From the NCBI GenBank assembly GCA_948844705.1, contig CAQNVT010000114.1, positions 1 to 8,567 on the forward strand: a stretch of 8,567 nucleotides of DNA, read 5' to 3'. The position numbers and the translations under genes are program-made. Below the pieces are notes generated by a model. It was not told the DNA's origin, made no database searches, and saw nothing but the letters and a program-made list of their open reading frames with translations. Positions within the stretch are counted from its first letter, which is position 1, and each line of letters starts with the position of its first letter. Below are positions 1 through 8,167 of the stretch, piece after piece. This DNA comes from an uncultured Dorea sp. Its GTDB lineage: Bacteria > Bacillota > Clostridia > Lachnospirales > Lachnospiraceae.

Positions 1-2
1 AT

Positions 3-197
3 GCCCCATCTGGTTGCCGCAATAATCACGAGTATCAGATATGGCATAGCGTTCGTTAGCATGCGGTAAACAGACGAGTTGTTAAACGCACTGGCGTATG
101 CAAACCTGTCCATTCCCACTACAAAAGAAGGGGGATTTCGAACCGTCATAACGAGCATGAATAGCAGTGCTGCCTGAACAACCTTATATATCTCCAT
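3..197 (-). pseudogene. Fragment of an unidentified membrane protein, out of frame with the MATE gene and running off the left edge
   Basis: From about position 190 to the window edge the MATE frame stops making sense, while another minus-strand frame stays open for 65 codons and reads like a membrane protein. It has a hydrophobic stretch (about residues 6-19, VVQAALLFMLVMTV), a polar loop containing PPSFVVGMDRFAYAS, then a second hydrophobic stretch (about residues 51-62, MPYLILVIIAA). It does not resemble the C-terminal lobe of a MATE transporter. The 'PP-F-GxDRF-Y' loop after a first helix faintly recalls Wzy-type polysaccharide polymerases, but that is a weak memory-based impression. The in-frame ATG at 197 lies inside MATE-coding sequence and has no Shine-Dalgarno, so it is probably not a real start; the fragment more likely enters at a junction near 180-195. 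The last codon is cut by the window edge. Confidence 0.45.
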
Positions 198-886
198 TCC
201 ATCGCGAAGAGCTCCCTAAGCCTCGTAAGCCTCCGGAGGCACAGAAGCGCCGAGATCGCCTGTGCAATTGCCGTAGCAAGAGCCACCCCTGCAACTCCCA
301 TATGAAATCTGGCGACAAACAGAAGATCCAGCACGATGTTAAGGCCGCTTGCCACCAGAAGATAAAGAAGCGCCGACATGGAATCTCCAAGTCCTCTTAA
401 GATTCCGCTTAATATATTGTAAAATGCCATCCCTGCAATACCAAGGAACAAAATCCTGAGATAGGAGGTACACCAGTCAATGATCGTCTCCGGCGTACTG
501 AGAAGCTCCAGAAGGGGCCTCGCCGCCAGTGTCGCTATCACCATAACTAACAGAGAAGCAATCACCGTTAAGACAATGGAGGTTCCGATCGTCTTCGACA
601 ATGCTTCCCTGTTCCTCGCTCCCAGATACTGGGATACCATAATTCCCGAGCCCATACTGATCCCTACAAACAGAACGATCAGAAGATTCAGTATCGGCCC
701 GGCGCTCCCTACGGCCGCCAGTGCATTGTCCCCCACAAACTGGCCTACGACCACGCTGTCCACCGTATTATACAGCTGCTGGGCAATATTCCCGATCAGC
801 ATCGGCACTGTGAATACCACAATGTCCTCCCATGGCTTCCCCACCGTCATGTCCACAGGAGCAAATAATTTCTTTAATCCTCTCAT
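146..886 (-). CDS. MATE family multidrug/toxin efflux transporter, N-terminal half only (broken)
   Basis: MATE proteins are 12-helix membrane antiporters that export drugs or metabolites using a Na+ or H+ gradient. The family hallmark is clear near the start: VPMLIGNIAQQLYNTVDSVVVGQFVG (split: residues ~28-41 and ~42-53), then GSGIMVSQYLGARN and GILRGLGDSMSALLY. About six hydrophobic segments can be counted between residues 22 and 215, equal to one MATE lobe. Family members are usually about 450 residues, but this ORF stops at 246. The last ~15 residues (LFRQHCYSCSL and just before) look like out-of-frame sequence, so the C-terminal lobe is missing and the product is probably non-functional. 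The chosen ATG at 886 has only a weak GAGAG at 897-901, 10 nt upstream; Met13 is an alternative but has no better site. It starts 20 nt after the diguanylate cyclase stop, so the two are likely co-transcribed. Confidence 0.85.
   Translation of the reverse strand: MRGLKKLFAPVDMTVGKPWEDIVVFTVPMLIGNIAQQLYNTVDSVVVGQFVGDNALAAVGSAGPILNLLIVLFVGISMGSGIMVSQYLGARNREALSKTIGTSIVLTVIASLLVMVIATLAARPLLELLSTPETIIDWCTSYLRILFLGIAGMAFYNILSGILRGLGDSMSALLYLLVASGLNIVLDLLFVARFHMGVAGVALATAIAQAISALLCLRRLTRLRELFAMEWRYIRLFRQHCYSCSL
180..200. other. Putative breakpoint: MATE gene joined to an unrelated membrane gene
   Basis: On the minus strand, MATE-like coding sequence (ending around AMEWRYIRL) gives way to nonsense in its own frame, while a hydrophobic protein becomes readable in another frame. 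The change falls in or near the AT-rich stretch ATATATAAGG (minus strand, about 182-191). The exact base cannot be fixed without intact relatives of both genes. It is either a deletion or recombination scar or an assembly join. Confidence 0.5.
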
Positions 887-906
887 ATGCTATACGCTCT
901 CAATCT

Positions 907-1827
907 CTATTGTTCTTTCAGCTGATTCATCTCCTCATCTGTCCATACGACCTGATTTCTTCCGGACTGTTTTGCCTCTGCAAGCATCGCCTCTACCATA
1001 CTGAAATATGTATCGTATTTATCCCCGATCTGCGGGAGCACCGTAACGCCGCCTGCGCTTACGGTGAGCCATTCGGAAGCAGAACCGCCGTGCGGAATAT
1101 GAAGCTCCTCCACAGTTCGGCGGATCTTCTTTATATATTCAAATACCGCTTCGCCCTCGCCGCCTAAAATAACCGCAACAAACTCCTCGCCGCCGTAACG
1201 TGCAAAAAAGTCCGTACTGCGTTTCAGATTGGAGGAAATTGTTTCCGCCACCGAACTAAGGGCCTTATCTCCTGCCGGATACCCGTACTGCTCGTTATAT
1301 GCCCTGAAATGATCCAGATCAAACATGCAGATGGAAATCGGAACACTAAGACGGACTGCCTCCTGCCACCTTAAGGTCCTGTTAAGCTCATACCGCTGTC
1401 TGTTTGCCAGGCCGGTCATCTGGTCTGTCATGGTCTCCTGCTGTTCATCCTTTTTCCGGTACTGATACATCCGGACATGGATGTCTGCTCTTGTCTTTAA
1501 AAGAAGAGGATAGAACGGGCGGGCAACATAATCGGCCGCTCCCAGAACGAGTCCTCTTTCCTCCTTCTCTGTATCGGAACCCTCCGTAATCAAAAGTACC
1601 GGGATATGCCACGGCATAACGCTTTCCTGAAGCTCCTTTAAAAGAGTAAAATCCTTCATCTCCGGCATAGTCCCGCTCAGAAGAATCAGCGAGTGTCTTC
1701 CGCTCTGTGCATATTCAATTCCTTCCTTTGCAGCGCCGGACACCGTAGTCTCATACTCGTCTCCTAAAATCGATTTTAAAAGCGCCGCCTCTTCCGGGTT
1801 TTCATCAATAATCAGTACTCTTTGCAT
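907..1827 (-). CDS. Diguanylate cyclase with degenerate response-regulator receiver domain (REC-GGDEF)
   Basis: A cytosolic enzyme predicted to make cyclic di-GMP from two GTP. From the ATG at 1827 it has 306 residues. An N-terminal receiver-like domain (~1-115) is followed by a short charged linker (~120-132) and a GGDEF domain (~133-300). The cyclase half looks competent: FDLDHF at 169-174 supplies a metal-binding Asp, N178 and D187 match the GTP-binding positions, and GGEEF at 212-216 is the active-site signature. RSTD at 203-206, exactly five residues before it, is the canonical RxxD product-inhibition site. The receiver is odd. The acidic pair D8-E9 and the Thr at 81 are present, but the phospho-acceptor Asp is Ser51 (LILLSGTMPEM) and the invariant Lys is Arg103 (ARPF), so ordinary phosphorylation is not expected. 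A GTG at 1839 would add four residues, but its G lies inside the Shine-Dalgarno, so the ATG is preferred. No histidine kinase is adjacent; it has its own promoter and the MATE gene follows. Confidence 0.9.
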   Translation of the reverse strand: MQRVLIIDENPEEAALLKSILGDEYETTVSGAAKEGIEYAQSGRHSLILLSGTMPEMKDFTLLKELQESVMPWHIPVLLITEGSDTEKEERGLVLGAADYVARPFYPLLLKTRADIHVRMYQYRKKDEQQETMTDQMTGLANRQRYELNRTLRWQEAVRLSVPISICMFDLDHFRAYNEQYGYPAGDKALSSVAETISSNLKRSTDFFARYGGEEFVAVILGGEGEAVFEYIKKIRRTVEELHIPHGGSASEWLTVSAGGVTVLPQIGDKYDTYFSMVEAMLAEAKQSGRNQVVWTDEEMNQLKEQ

Positions 1828-1838
1828 GTGTACACACA

Positions 1839-1844
1839 CTCCTT
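1839..1844 (-). promoter_or_regulatory. Shine-Dalgarno AAGGAG of the diguanylate cyclase gene
   Basis: AAGGAG on the minus strand ends 11 nt before the ATG at 1827, a slightly long spacing. The alternative GTG start at 1837-1839 shares its last base with this motif and so could not use it. This decides for the ATG and a 306-residue product. Confidence 0.7.
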
Positions 1845-1892
1845 ATAACTCGTTTTATGTAGGGCTCTGCCATAATCTGGCCGCCTGTAAAG

Positions 1893-1921
1893 ATTATATT
1901 CCCAGATACTTAAAATATCAA
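1893..1921 (-). promoter_or_regulatory. Strong predicted sigma-A promoter for the diguanylate cyclase-MATE unit
   Basis: On the minus strand, TTGATA (1921-1916) is followed by exactly 17 nt and then TATAAT (1898-1893). That is five of six consensus bases at -35 and six of six at -10 with ideal spacing. Transcription would start near 1886, giving a leader of about 60 nt before the ATG at 1827. The promoter begins only 7 nt past the gltD stop codon, with no intrinsic terminator between them, so the cyclase gene could also receive read-through from the glutamate synthase operon. Confidence 0.8.
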
Positions 1922-1928
1922 CGATTTT

Positions 1929-3413
1929 TTAGAGATTTGTATATCCCATCAGTGATTCATCCACGGCTCTCGCCGCTTCTCTTCCTTCCCGGATCGCCCA
2001 CACGACAAGAGACTGCCCTCTGTGCATATCGCCCGCGGCAAATATTCCCGGAACGTTTGTCTCATAGCCTCCGCTTGCCGACCATACATTCGTCCGGGCA
2101 TCCGTCTTTACCTTAAACGCATCCGTTACATAGGACTGGCTTCCTAAAAATCCGGCCGCAATGAGCACCAGGTCCGCCGCAATCGTCTTTTCACTTCCCG
2201 GGACCGGAACCATACTCATTCTTCCGGTCTTCTCATCCTTTTTCGATTCCAGCGCTATAATAACAGCCTTTTTCACATTTCCGCTCTTATCCTTCTTAAA
2301 TTCCTTTACCGTAGTCTGATAAATACGCGGATCCTGACCGTAAAGCGCGATCGCCTCCTCCTGACCGTAGTCGGTTTTCAAAATCCTCGGCCACTGAGGC
2401 CATGGATTGGAGCTGCTTCTTTCTTTCCCCGGCTTCGGCATCATCTCGAGCTGGGTTACGGACTTTGCACCTAAACGTATTGCCGTGCCTACGCAGTCAT
2501 TTCCGGTATCTCCGCCGCCGATCACCAGGACATGCTTTCCCTTAGCCTGAATATAGGAGCCGTCCTTAAGGTCAGAATCCAGAAGGCTCCTGGTTACAGA
2601 GGTTAAAAAATCCACCGCAAAATATATATGTCTTCCCTCTCTTCCCGGAACGCTGATATCCCGCGGATTAGATGCGCCGCAGGCCAACACGGTCCGGTCA
2701 TATTCCTCCTTAAGCTTCTCCGCCGGAATATCTTTTCCCACATCTGTATTTGTCTTAAAAATAATTCCCTCCGCCTCCATGATCTGAATTCTTCGGTCTA
2801 AGACCTCCTTTTCAAGCTTCATATTTGGAATCCCGTAGCGGAGCAGCCCTCCGATACGGTCGTTTCTTTCGTATACGGTGACCAGGTGCCCTCTGCGGTT
2901 CAGCTGCTGAGCCGCGGCAAGTCCCGCCGGGCCGCTTCCTATAACGGCCACCTTTTTCCCGCTGCGCACCTTCGGCGGCTTCGGCATCACCCAGCCGCTT
3001 GCAAAAGCATGCTCGATGATCGCTCTTTCATTTTCCTTTGTGGCTACCGGCTCTCCGTCCAGATTGCAGGTACATGCCGCCTCACAGAGCGCCGGGCAGA
3101 CCCTGCTGGTAAATTCCGGAAAGCAATGCGTCTTGCTTAAGCGTTCATATGCCTGTTTCCAGTTCCCGCTGTAAACCAGATCGTTGGTTTCAGGCACAAG
3201 ATTGTGCAACGGGCAGCCGGAGGCCATGCCTCCAAGCATTCCTCCGTTCTGGCAGAAGGGTACTCCGCATTCCATACAGCGTCCTCCCTGCTTTCTCTGC
3301 TCGCTTAAGGATAACGGTGTATGGAATTCATGGAAATGACGAATCCTTACAAGCGGCTCCTGTGCCTCTGCATTTTTTCTCTCATAATCTAAAAATCCTG
3401 TCGCTTTTCCCAT
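1929..3413 (-). CDS. gltD: Glutamate synthase small (beta) subunit, NADPH-dependent
   Basis: The beta subunit of bacterial glutamate synthase takes electrons from NAD(P)H through FAD and iron-sulfur clusters and passes them to GltB, which makes two glutamates from glutamine and 2-oxoglutarate. At 494 residues it is the usual length. The N-terminal region (~1-140) carries the cysteine groups for [4Fe-4S] clusters: C46, C49, C54 and C67, then C97, C106, C110, C114 and C116. A first Rossmann motif GSGPAG at 159-164, with the following ERNDRIGGLLRYGIP, binds FAD. A second, GGGDTG at 299-304, is the NAD(P)H site. The C-terminal GIFAAGDMHRGQSLVVWAI closes the FAD domain. The ATG at 3413 is 3 nt after the gltB stop, and GGGGGAA (3420-3426) six nt upstream inside the end of gltB is its ribosome site. 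The tight arrangement implies co-transcription and translational coupling with gltB. Confidence 0.97.
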   Translation of the reverse strand: MGKATGFLDYERKNAEAQEPLVRIRHFHEFHTPLSLSEQRKQGGRCMECGVPFCQNGGMLGGMASGCPLHNLVPETNDLVYSGNWKQAYERLSKTHCFPEFTSRVCPALCEAACTCNLDGEPVATKENERAIIEHAFASGWVMPKPPKVRSGKKVAVIGSGPAGLAAAQQLNRRGHLVTVYERNDRIGGLLRYGIPNMKLEKEVLDRRIQIMEAEGIIFKTNTDVGKDIPAEKLKEEYDRTVLACGASNPRDISVPGREGRHIYFAVDFLTSVTRSLLDSDLKDGSYIQAKGKHVLVIGGGDTGNDCVGTAIRLGAKSVTQLEMMPKPGKERSSSNPWPQWPRILKTDYGQEEAIALYGQDPRIYQTTVKEFKKDKSGNVKKAVIIALESKKDEKTGRMSMVPVPGSEKTIAADLVLIAAGFLGSQSYVTDAFKVKTDARTNVWSASGGYETNVPGIFAAGDMHRGQSLVVWAIREGREAARAVDESLMGYTNL

Positions 3414-3416
3414 ATC

Positions 3417-6400
3417 CTATTCCCCCGTTTCTTTTGTCTGAAAGCTCTCATAAAATGCTTCCATCTGTGCCTGCTGCGTGCTCATTCCCTTTTCCTCCAG
3501 CTTCGCGGACAATGCAATCATTTTCTTATAATCATAAGGAATGATCTTTTTAAACTTCGGAAGATACTCTTCAAAATGTGCAAGAATATCCGCTCCCCGC
3601 TCGGACCCGGTAGCTTCTACATGCTCCTCGATCATTGTCTTTAATTCCTGGATGTCATATTTATTCTCCAGCTTTTCAATCGAAATCATATCCTTATTGA
3701 GATTCCGGTACAGATGGCTGTCCTCATCCAGCACATAAGCGATTCCGCCGCTCATACCTGCCGCAAAGTTTTTTCCGGTCTTTCCGAGAACGGCCACACG
3801 CCCGCCGGTCATATACTCGCAGCCGTGCTCTCCTACGCCTTCCACTACGGCACAGGCTCCTGAATTGCGGACCGCAAAACGCTCGCCTGCCACACCGTTT
3901 ATGTAAGCTTTCCCGCTGGTAGCGCCGTAAAGCGCCACATTTCCCGCGATAATATTTTCCTCCGCCTTATACCCTCTGTTCTTCGGCGGATACAGAATGA
4001 GCTTCCCGCCGGAAAGTCCTTTTCCGTAATAATCGTTGGTATCGCCGCACAGCGACAGGGTAAGCCCCTCCGGAATAAAAGCTCCGAAGCTCTGCCCGCC
4101 CGCACCGGTGCATTCTACCGTGATCGTATCCTCCGGCATTCCGTCCTTATGCTGCCTTGTGATCTCTGCGCCTAAGATCGTTCCGAATGTCCGATCCGTA
4201 TTTCCAACCTTTATTTTTACGGAAGCCTTTTCTCCTGTTTCAACTGCCGACTTAAGCTTTTTAAGGAGTACCCTCTCATCCAGAGTATTCTCAAGCTGAA
4301 AATCATACGCCTGCGAAGGCATAAATGTGGCATTGGATGCCTCGCTGTCAAAAGGATTCGATAAGATCTCCGACAGATCCATCTTCGACGCCATCGGAAG
4401 GCTTGCTCCCTCCTTTACCTTGAGAAGATCACTTCTTCCGACCATCTCGTCAAGAGTCCGGATACCGAGCTTTGCCATATATTCCCGGAGCTCCTCCGCG
4501 ATAAAGAGCATGAAGTTCTCCACATATTCCGGTTTTCCTTTGAAGCGTTTTCTGAGCTCGGGGTTCTGCGTTGCGACTCCCACAGGGCAGGTGTCCAGAT
4601 TGCAGACTCTCATCATCACACAGCCCATCGTCACAAGAGGCGCCGTGGCAAAACCAAACTCCTCCGCACCGAGAAGCGCCGCAACGGCCACGTCACGGCC
4701 GCTCATAAGCTTTCCGTCCGTCTCGATGCGCACCCGGTTTCTGAGCCCGTTTTTAAGAAGCGTCTGATGAGTCTCCGCAAGTCCCAGCTCCCAGGGAAGC
4801 CCTGCATTATGGATCGAGCTTTCCGGAGCCGCGCCGGTTCCTCCGTCATACCCGGAGATCAGCACCGTCTGTGCACCGGCCTTCGCCACACCTGCCGCTA
4901 CGGTTCCCACGCCTGCCTCGGATACAAGCTTCACCGAGATCTGCGCATATTTATTTGCATTCTTCAGGTCATAGATAAGCTGTGCAAGATCCTCGATCGA
5001 ATATATGTCATGATGCGGCGGAGGTGATATCAGACTTACACCCGGAGTGGAATGTCTCGTCTTCGCAATCCAGGGATACACCTTTCTGGCCGGCAGATGC
5101 CCGCCTTCTCCCGGTTTCGCCCCCTGCGCCATCTTAATCTGGATTTCCTTTGCACTTACCAGATAACGGCTGGTCACGCCAAAACGTCCGGACGCCACCT
5201 GCTTAATAGCAGAACAGCGGTCGTTGCTGCTTCCTGCCGAATCCAGACGCTCATCGCTTTCGCCGCCCTCACCGGTATTGGATTTTCCCTGCAAATGGTT
5301 CATGGCGATCGCCAGCGTCTCATGCGCTTCCTGGGAAATGGAGCCGTAGGACATGGCGCCTGTCTTAAACCGTTTTACGATTTCTCCTGCACTTTCTACC
5401 TCCTCGATCGGAATCTCTTCCTTATTATAATTAAAATCCAGAAGACTTCTTAAATTGCCGTTCTGCTCCTCGTCAACCTTCTTCGTATATTCCTTAAACA
5501 GCTGATAGCTTCCCGTCCATGCGGCCTGCTGAAGCAAGTGGATCGTTTCCGGATTATATCGGTGTTCCTCTCCTCCGCTTCTTCTTTTATGCTTTCCAAG
5601 GCTGTCAAGAGTCAGATCCGTCTCAAGGCCCAGCGGATCAAAGGCCTTGGAATGATAGTATTCCACCTGATCTGCAATATCCTCCAGCGTGATACCTCCC
5701 ACCCGGCTGACCGTACCGGAGAAATATTTCTCTGTTACCTCCCTGGAGATGCCGACCGCCTCAAAAATCTTTGCGCCCTGATAGGACTGTATCGTCGAGA
5801 TCCCCATCTTGGATGCGATCTTCACAATGCCGTGAAGAACGGCGCTGTTGTAATCCTCAACCGCCGCATAATAATCCTTGTCAAGAAGCTTTTCCTCGAT
5901 CAGCTCATGAATCGTATCGAGAGCAAGATACGGGTTTACCGCACAGGCGCCATAGCCCAGCAGCGCGGCAAAATGATGCACCTCCCTGGGCTCGCCGGAC
6001 TCCAGGATCAGCGCAAGCGAGGTCTGCTTCTTCGTATTTACCAGATGCTGATGCACCGCAGATACTGCCAGAAGAGACGGAATCGGCACATGATTTTCGT
6101 CCACGCCCCGGTCAGAAAGCACCAGAATATTCGCCCCGTCCTTATAAGCCTTGTCTACTTCTACAAACAGCCGGTCAATGGCACGTGCAAGTCTTGTACT
6201 TTTATAATAGGTAATCGGAACTACCGCGGTATGGAAGCCCTCTTTTTTCATCTCCTTGATTTTCAGCATATCCGTATTGGTCAGAATCGGATTGTTAATT
6301 TTGAGTACCTGGCAGTTTTCTGCCTTTTCCTCCAGAAGATTTCCCTTTTTCCCCACATATATGGCAGTGCTCGTTACAATTTCCTCACGGATCGCATCGA

Positions 6401-7976
6401 TCGGCGGATTCGTAACCTGCGCAAACAGCTGCTTAAAATAATCGAATAGCGGACGCTTCTTTTCCGAAAGTACGGCAAGCGGCGTATCCACTCCCATGGC
6501 AGCTATGGATTCGCTTCCGTTTAATGCCATATTACGGATCGAATTTTTATACTCCTCATAGGTATAACCAAACGCTTTCTGAAGCTGCCTCCTCTTTTCC
6601 GGCTCATAATCCTCCACACGGATATTCGGAATCTTCAGGCTTTTAAGCTCTACGAGATTACTGTCCAGCCATTCCCCGTAAGGGTGACCCGCCGTATAGA
6701 TTTCCTTTAATTCCTCGTCCTGAAGAATCCGTCCCTGAACCGTGTCCACCAGAAGCATTTTTCCGGGATGGAGACGCTCCTTTAATACGATCTCCTCCTC
6801 CGGCACCTCTAAGACCCCTACCTCGGAGGACAGAATCAGGTCGCCGTTCTTCAGCACGTAATACCGTGACGGCCGAAGCCCGTTCCGGTCAAGAACAGCC
6901 CCCACCTTGTCGCCGTCCGAAAATACGATGGAGGCAGGGCCGTCCCACGGCTCCATCATCGTGGCATAATACTGGTAAAAATCTCTTTCATCCTGGGAAA
7001 GCGTCTTATTATTGCTCCACGGCTCCGGAATCGCGATCATTACCGCCAGCGGAAGCTCCATACCGCTCATTACGAGGAATTCCAGTGTATTATCAAGCAT
7101 TGCCGAATCCGAACCGTCGGTATTGACAACCGGAAGAACCTTATGAAGCTCTCCCTTCAGATGGCTCGATTCCATCGTTTCCTCTCTTGCCAGCATTTTA
7201 TCCGCATTTCCCCGGATCGTGTTGATCTCACCGTTATGCACGATAAAGCGGTTCGGATGAGCACGCTCCCAGCTGGGGTTCGTATTGGTACTGAATCTGG
7301 AATGAACCATGGCAATCGCAGATTCATAATCACTATCCTGAAGATCGCTGAAAAAGGTCCGAAGCTGCCCCACCAGAAACATTCCCTTATAGACGATCGT
7401 CCGGCTGGACATAGATACCACATAGGTGTTGTCATTGCTTTGTTCAAACACTCTGCGGGCAATGTATAATTTCCGGTCAAACTCAAGGCCCTTTGAAACG
7501 TGCTCCGGTTTCCTGATAAACGCCTGAACGATATGCGGCATGCACTCTCTTGCCTTATGCCCCAGCACGTCTGCGTCTACCGGCACCTCGCGGAAGCCAA
7601 GGAGCTCAAGCCCCTCCTTTTCTACAATAATCTCAAACATCTTCTTCGCCTGATTCCGCTTCAGCTCGTTCTGCGGAAAGAACAGCTGGGCGATCCCATA
7701 CTCTCTTTCCTCCCCGATCGGAAGCCCTGCCTGAGCGCAGACCTTTTTAAAAAAGCGGTGAGAGATCTGAAGCAGGATTCCTACACCGTCTCCGGTTTTC
7801 CCCTCCGCATCCTTTCCTGCCCTGTGCTCCAGATTCTCCACAATCCTTAATGCGTTTTCTACCGTTTTGTGGCTTTTTATTCCCCTGCTGTTCACAACGG
7901 CTCCGATCCCGCAGTTATCATGCTCGAACTGCGGCCTGTATAAGCCCTGGTTTTCTTTTTCTGTATTCAAAATCAT
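3417..7976 (-). CDS. gltB: Glutamate synthase large (alpha) subunit
   Basis: The 1519-residue alpha subunit hydrolyses glutamine, channels the ammonia internally and reductively aminates 2-oxoglutarate at FMN. Domains in order: a 21-residue leader, presumably removed to expose the nucleophile Cys22 (HDNCGIG); a class II glutamine amidotransferase (~22-430) with HSRFSTNT and HNGEINT (247-253); a central linker domain (~480-770); an FMN-binding synthase barrel (~820-1190) with GAMSYGSIS at 873-881 and [10 protein letters not shown]; the [3Fe-4S] cysteines C1119, C1125 and C1130 ([17 protein letters not shown]); and a C-terminal beta-helix (~1250-1490) with GGQSFGAF and repeated Gly motifs. Length and all key residues are intact. 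The ATG at 7976 overlaps the TGA of the upstream ORF as ATGA, and AAGGGAGAG (7985-7993) lies in the end of that ORF, so translation is likely coupled. gltD follows after 3 nt. No leader riboswitch is possible directly upstream. Confidence 0.98.
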   Translation of the reverse strand: MILNTEKENQGLYRPQFEHDNCGIGAVVNSRGIKSHKTVENALRIVENLEHRAGKDAEGKTGDGVGILLQISHRFFKKVCAQAGLPIGEEREYGIAQLFFPQNELKRNQAKKMFEIIVEKEGLELLGFREVPVDADVLGHKARECMPHIVQAFIRKPEHVSKGLEFDRKLYIARRVFEQSNDNTYVVSMSSRTIVYKGMFLVGQLRTFFSDLQDSDYESAIAMVHSRFSTNTNPSWERAHPNRFIVHNGEINTIRGNADKMLAREETMESSHLKGELHKVLPVVNTDGSDSAMLDNTLEFLVMSGMELPLAVMIAIPEPWSNNKTLSQDERDFYQYYATMMEPWDGPASIVFSDGDKVGAVLDRNGLRPSRYYVLKNGDLILSSEVGVLEVPEEEIVLKERLHPGKMLLVDTVQGRILQDEELKEIYTAGHPYGEWLDSNLVELKSLKIPNIRVEDYEPEKRRQLQKAFGYTYEEYKNSIRNMALNGSESIAAMGVDTPLAVLSEKKRPLFDYFKQLFAQVTNPPIDAIREEIVTSTAIYVGKKGNLLEEKAENCQVLKINNPILTNTDMLKIKEMKKEGFHTAVVPITYYKSTRLARAIDRLFVEVDKAYKDGANILVLSDRGVDENHVPIPSLLAVSAVHQHLVNTKKQTSLALILESGEPREVHHFAALLGYGACAVNPYLALDTIHELIEEKLLDKDYYAAVEDYNSAVLHGIVKIASKMGISTIQSYQGAKIFEAVGISREVTEKYFSGTVSRVGGITLEDIADQVEYYHSKAFDPLGLETDLTLDSLGKHKRRSGGEEHRYNPETIHLLQQAAWTGSYQLFKEYTKKVDEEQNGNLRSLLDFNYNKEEIPIEEVESAGEIVKRFKTGAMSYGSISQEAHETLAIAMNHLQGKSNTGEGGESDERLDSAGSSNDRCSAIKQVASGRFGVTSRYLVSAKEIQIKMAQGAKPGEGGHLPARKVYPWIAKTRHSTPGVSLISPPPHHDIYSIEDLAQLIYDLKNANKYAQISVKLVSEAGVGTVAAGVAKAGAQTVLISGYDGGTGAAPESSIHNAGLPWELGLAETHQTLLKNGLRNRVRIETDGKLMSGRDVAVAALLGAEEFGFATAPLVTMGCVMMRVCNLDTCPVGVATQNPELRKRFKGKPEYVENFMLFIAEELREYMAKLGIRTLDEMVGRSDLLKVKEGASLPMASKMDLSEILSNPFDSEASNATFMPSQAYDFQLENTLDERVLLKKLKSAVETGEKASVKIKVGNTDRTFGTILGAEITRQHKDGMPEDTITVECTGAGGQSFGAFIPEGLTLSLCGDTNDYYGKGLSGGKLILYPPKNRGYKAEENIIAGNVALYGATSGKAYINGVAGERFAVRNSGACAVVEGVGEHGCEYMTGGRVAVLGKTGKNFAAGMSGGIAYVLDEDSHLYRNLNKDMISIEKLENKYDIQELKTMIEEHVEATGSERGADILAHFEEYLPKFKKIIPYDYKKMIALSAKLEEKGMSTQQAQMEAFYESFQTKETGE

Positions 7977-8167
7977 AGCTTCTTCTCTCCCTTCATCTGC
8001 TGTTCTCCTGCCGCTGCCTGTACGAGTCCCCTGAACAGAGGGTGCGCACGGTTCGGCCTTGACTTTAACTCAGGATGCCCCTGGGTTGCTATAAAAAACG
8101 GATGCCCCGGAAGCTCCAGCATCTCTATGATCCTTCCGTCCGGCGACTGCCCCGAAAGCACCATGCC
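7973..8167 (-). pseudogene. pyrG: CTP synthase C-terminal remnant (glutamine amidotransferase domain)
   Basis: CTP synthase aminates UTP to CTP using ammonia from glutamine. Only the last ~64 residues of a protein normally about 535-545 long are present, starting near [12 protein letters not shown]. They contain the end of the class I amidotransferase domain: [20 protein letters not shown], with the catalytic His (residue 114 of the ORF) and Glu (116), then the typical AHPLFRGLV ending. The catalytic Cys, the ATP/UTP synthase domain and the rest are absent. The residue before the catalytic His is Gly where an aromatic is more usual. The ATGA overlap with gltB implies that in the parent genome pyrG and gltBD form one operon, linking two glutamine-consuming enzymes. 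Confidence 0.85.

Noticed and set aside
480..1004. A 174-codon plus-strand ORF across the MATE and cyclase genes
   Set aside because: It spans the junction of two well-supported minus-strand genes on the opposite strand and has no coherent protein features.
1837..1839. GTG start giving a 310-residue cyclase
   Set aside because: It overlaps the AAGGAG ribosome site, leaving no spacer; the ATG at 1827 is better placed.
1828..1890. c-di-GMP riboswitch upstream of the diguanylate cyclase
   Set aside because: The predicted leader is only about 60 nt and shows no multi-helix arrangement; it is too short for known c-di-GMP riboswitch classes plus an expression platform.
1870..1898. Inverted repeat ATAATC...GATTAT after gltD as a terminator
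   Set aside because: Only 6 bp of AT-rich stem with a 14-nt loop and no U-tract; the left arm is better explained as the -10 box of the cyclase promoter.
5538..6449. A 303-codon plus-strand ORF opposite gltB, and other long plus-strand ORFs
   Set aside because: They lie antisense to the intact, fully motif-bearing gltB, show no recognisable domain and have low-complexity, basic-rich translations typical of antisense shadows.
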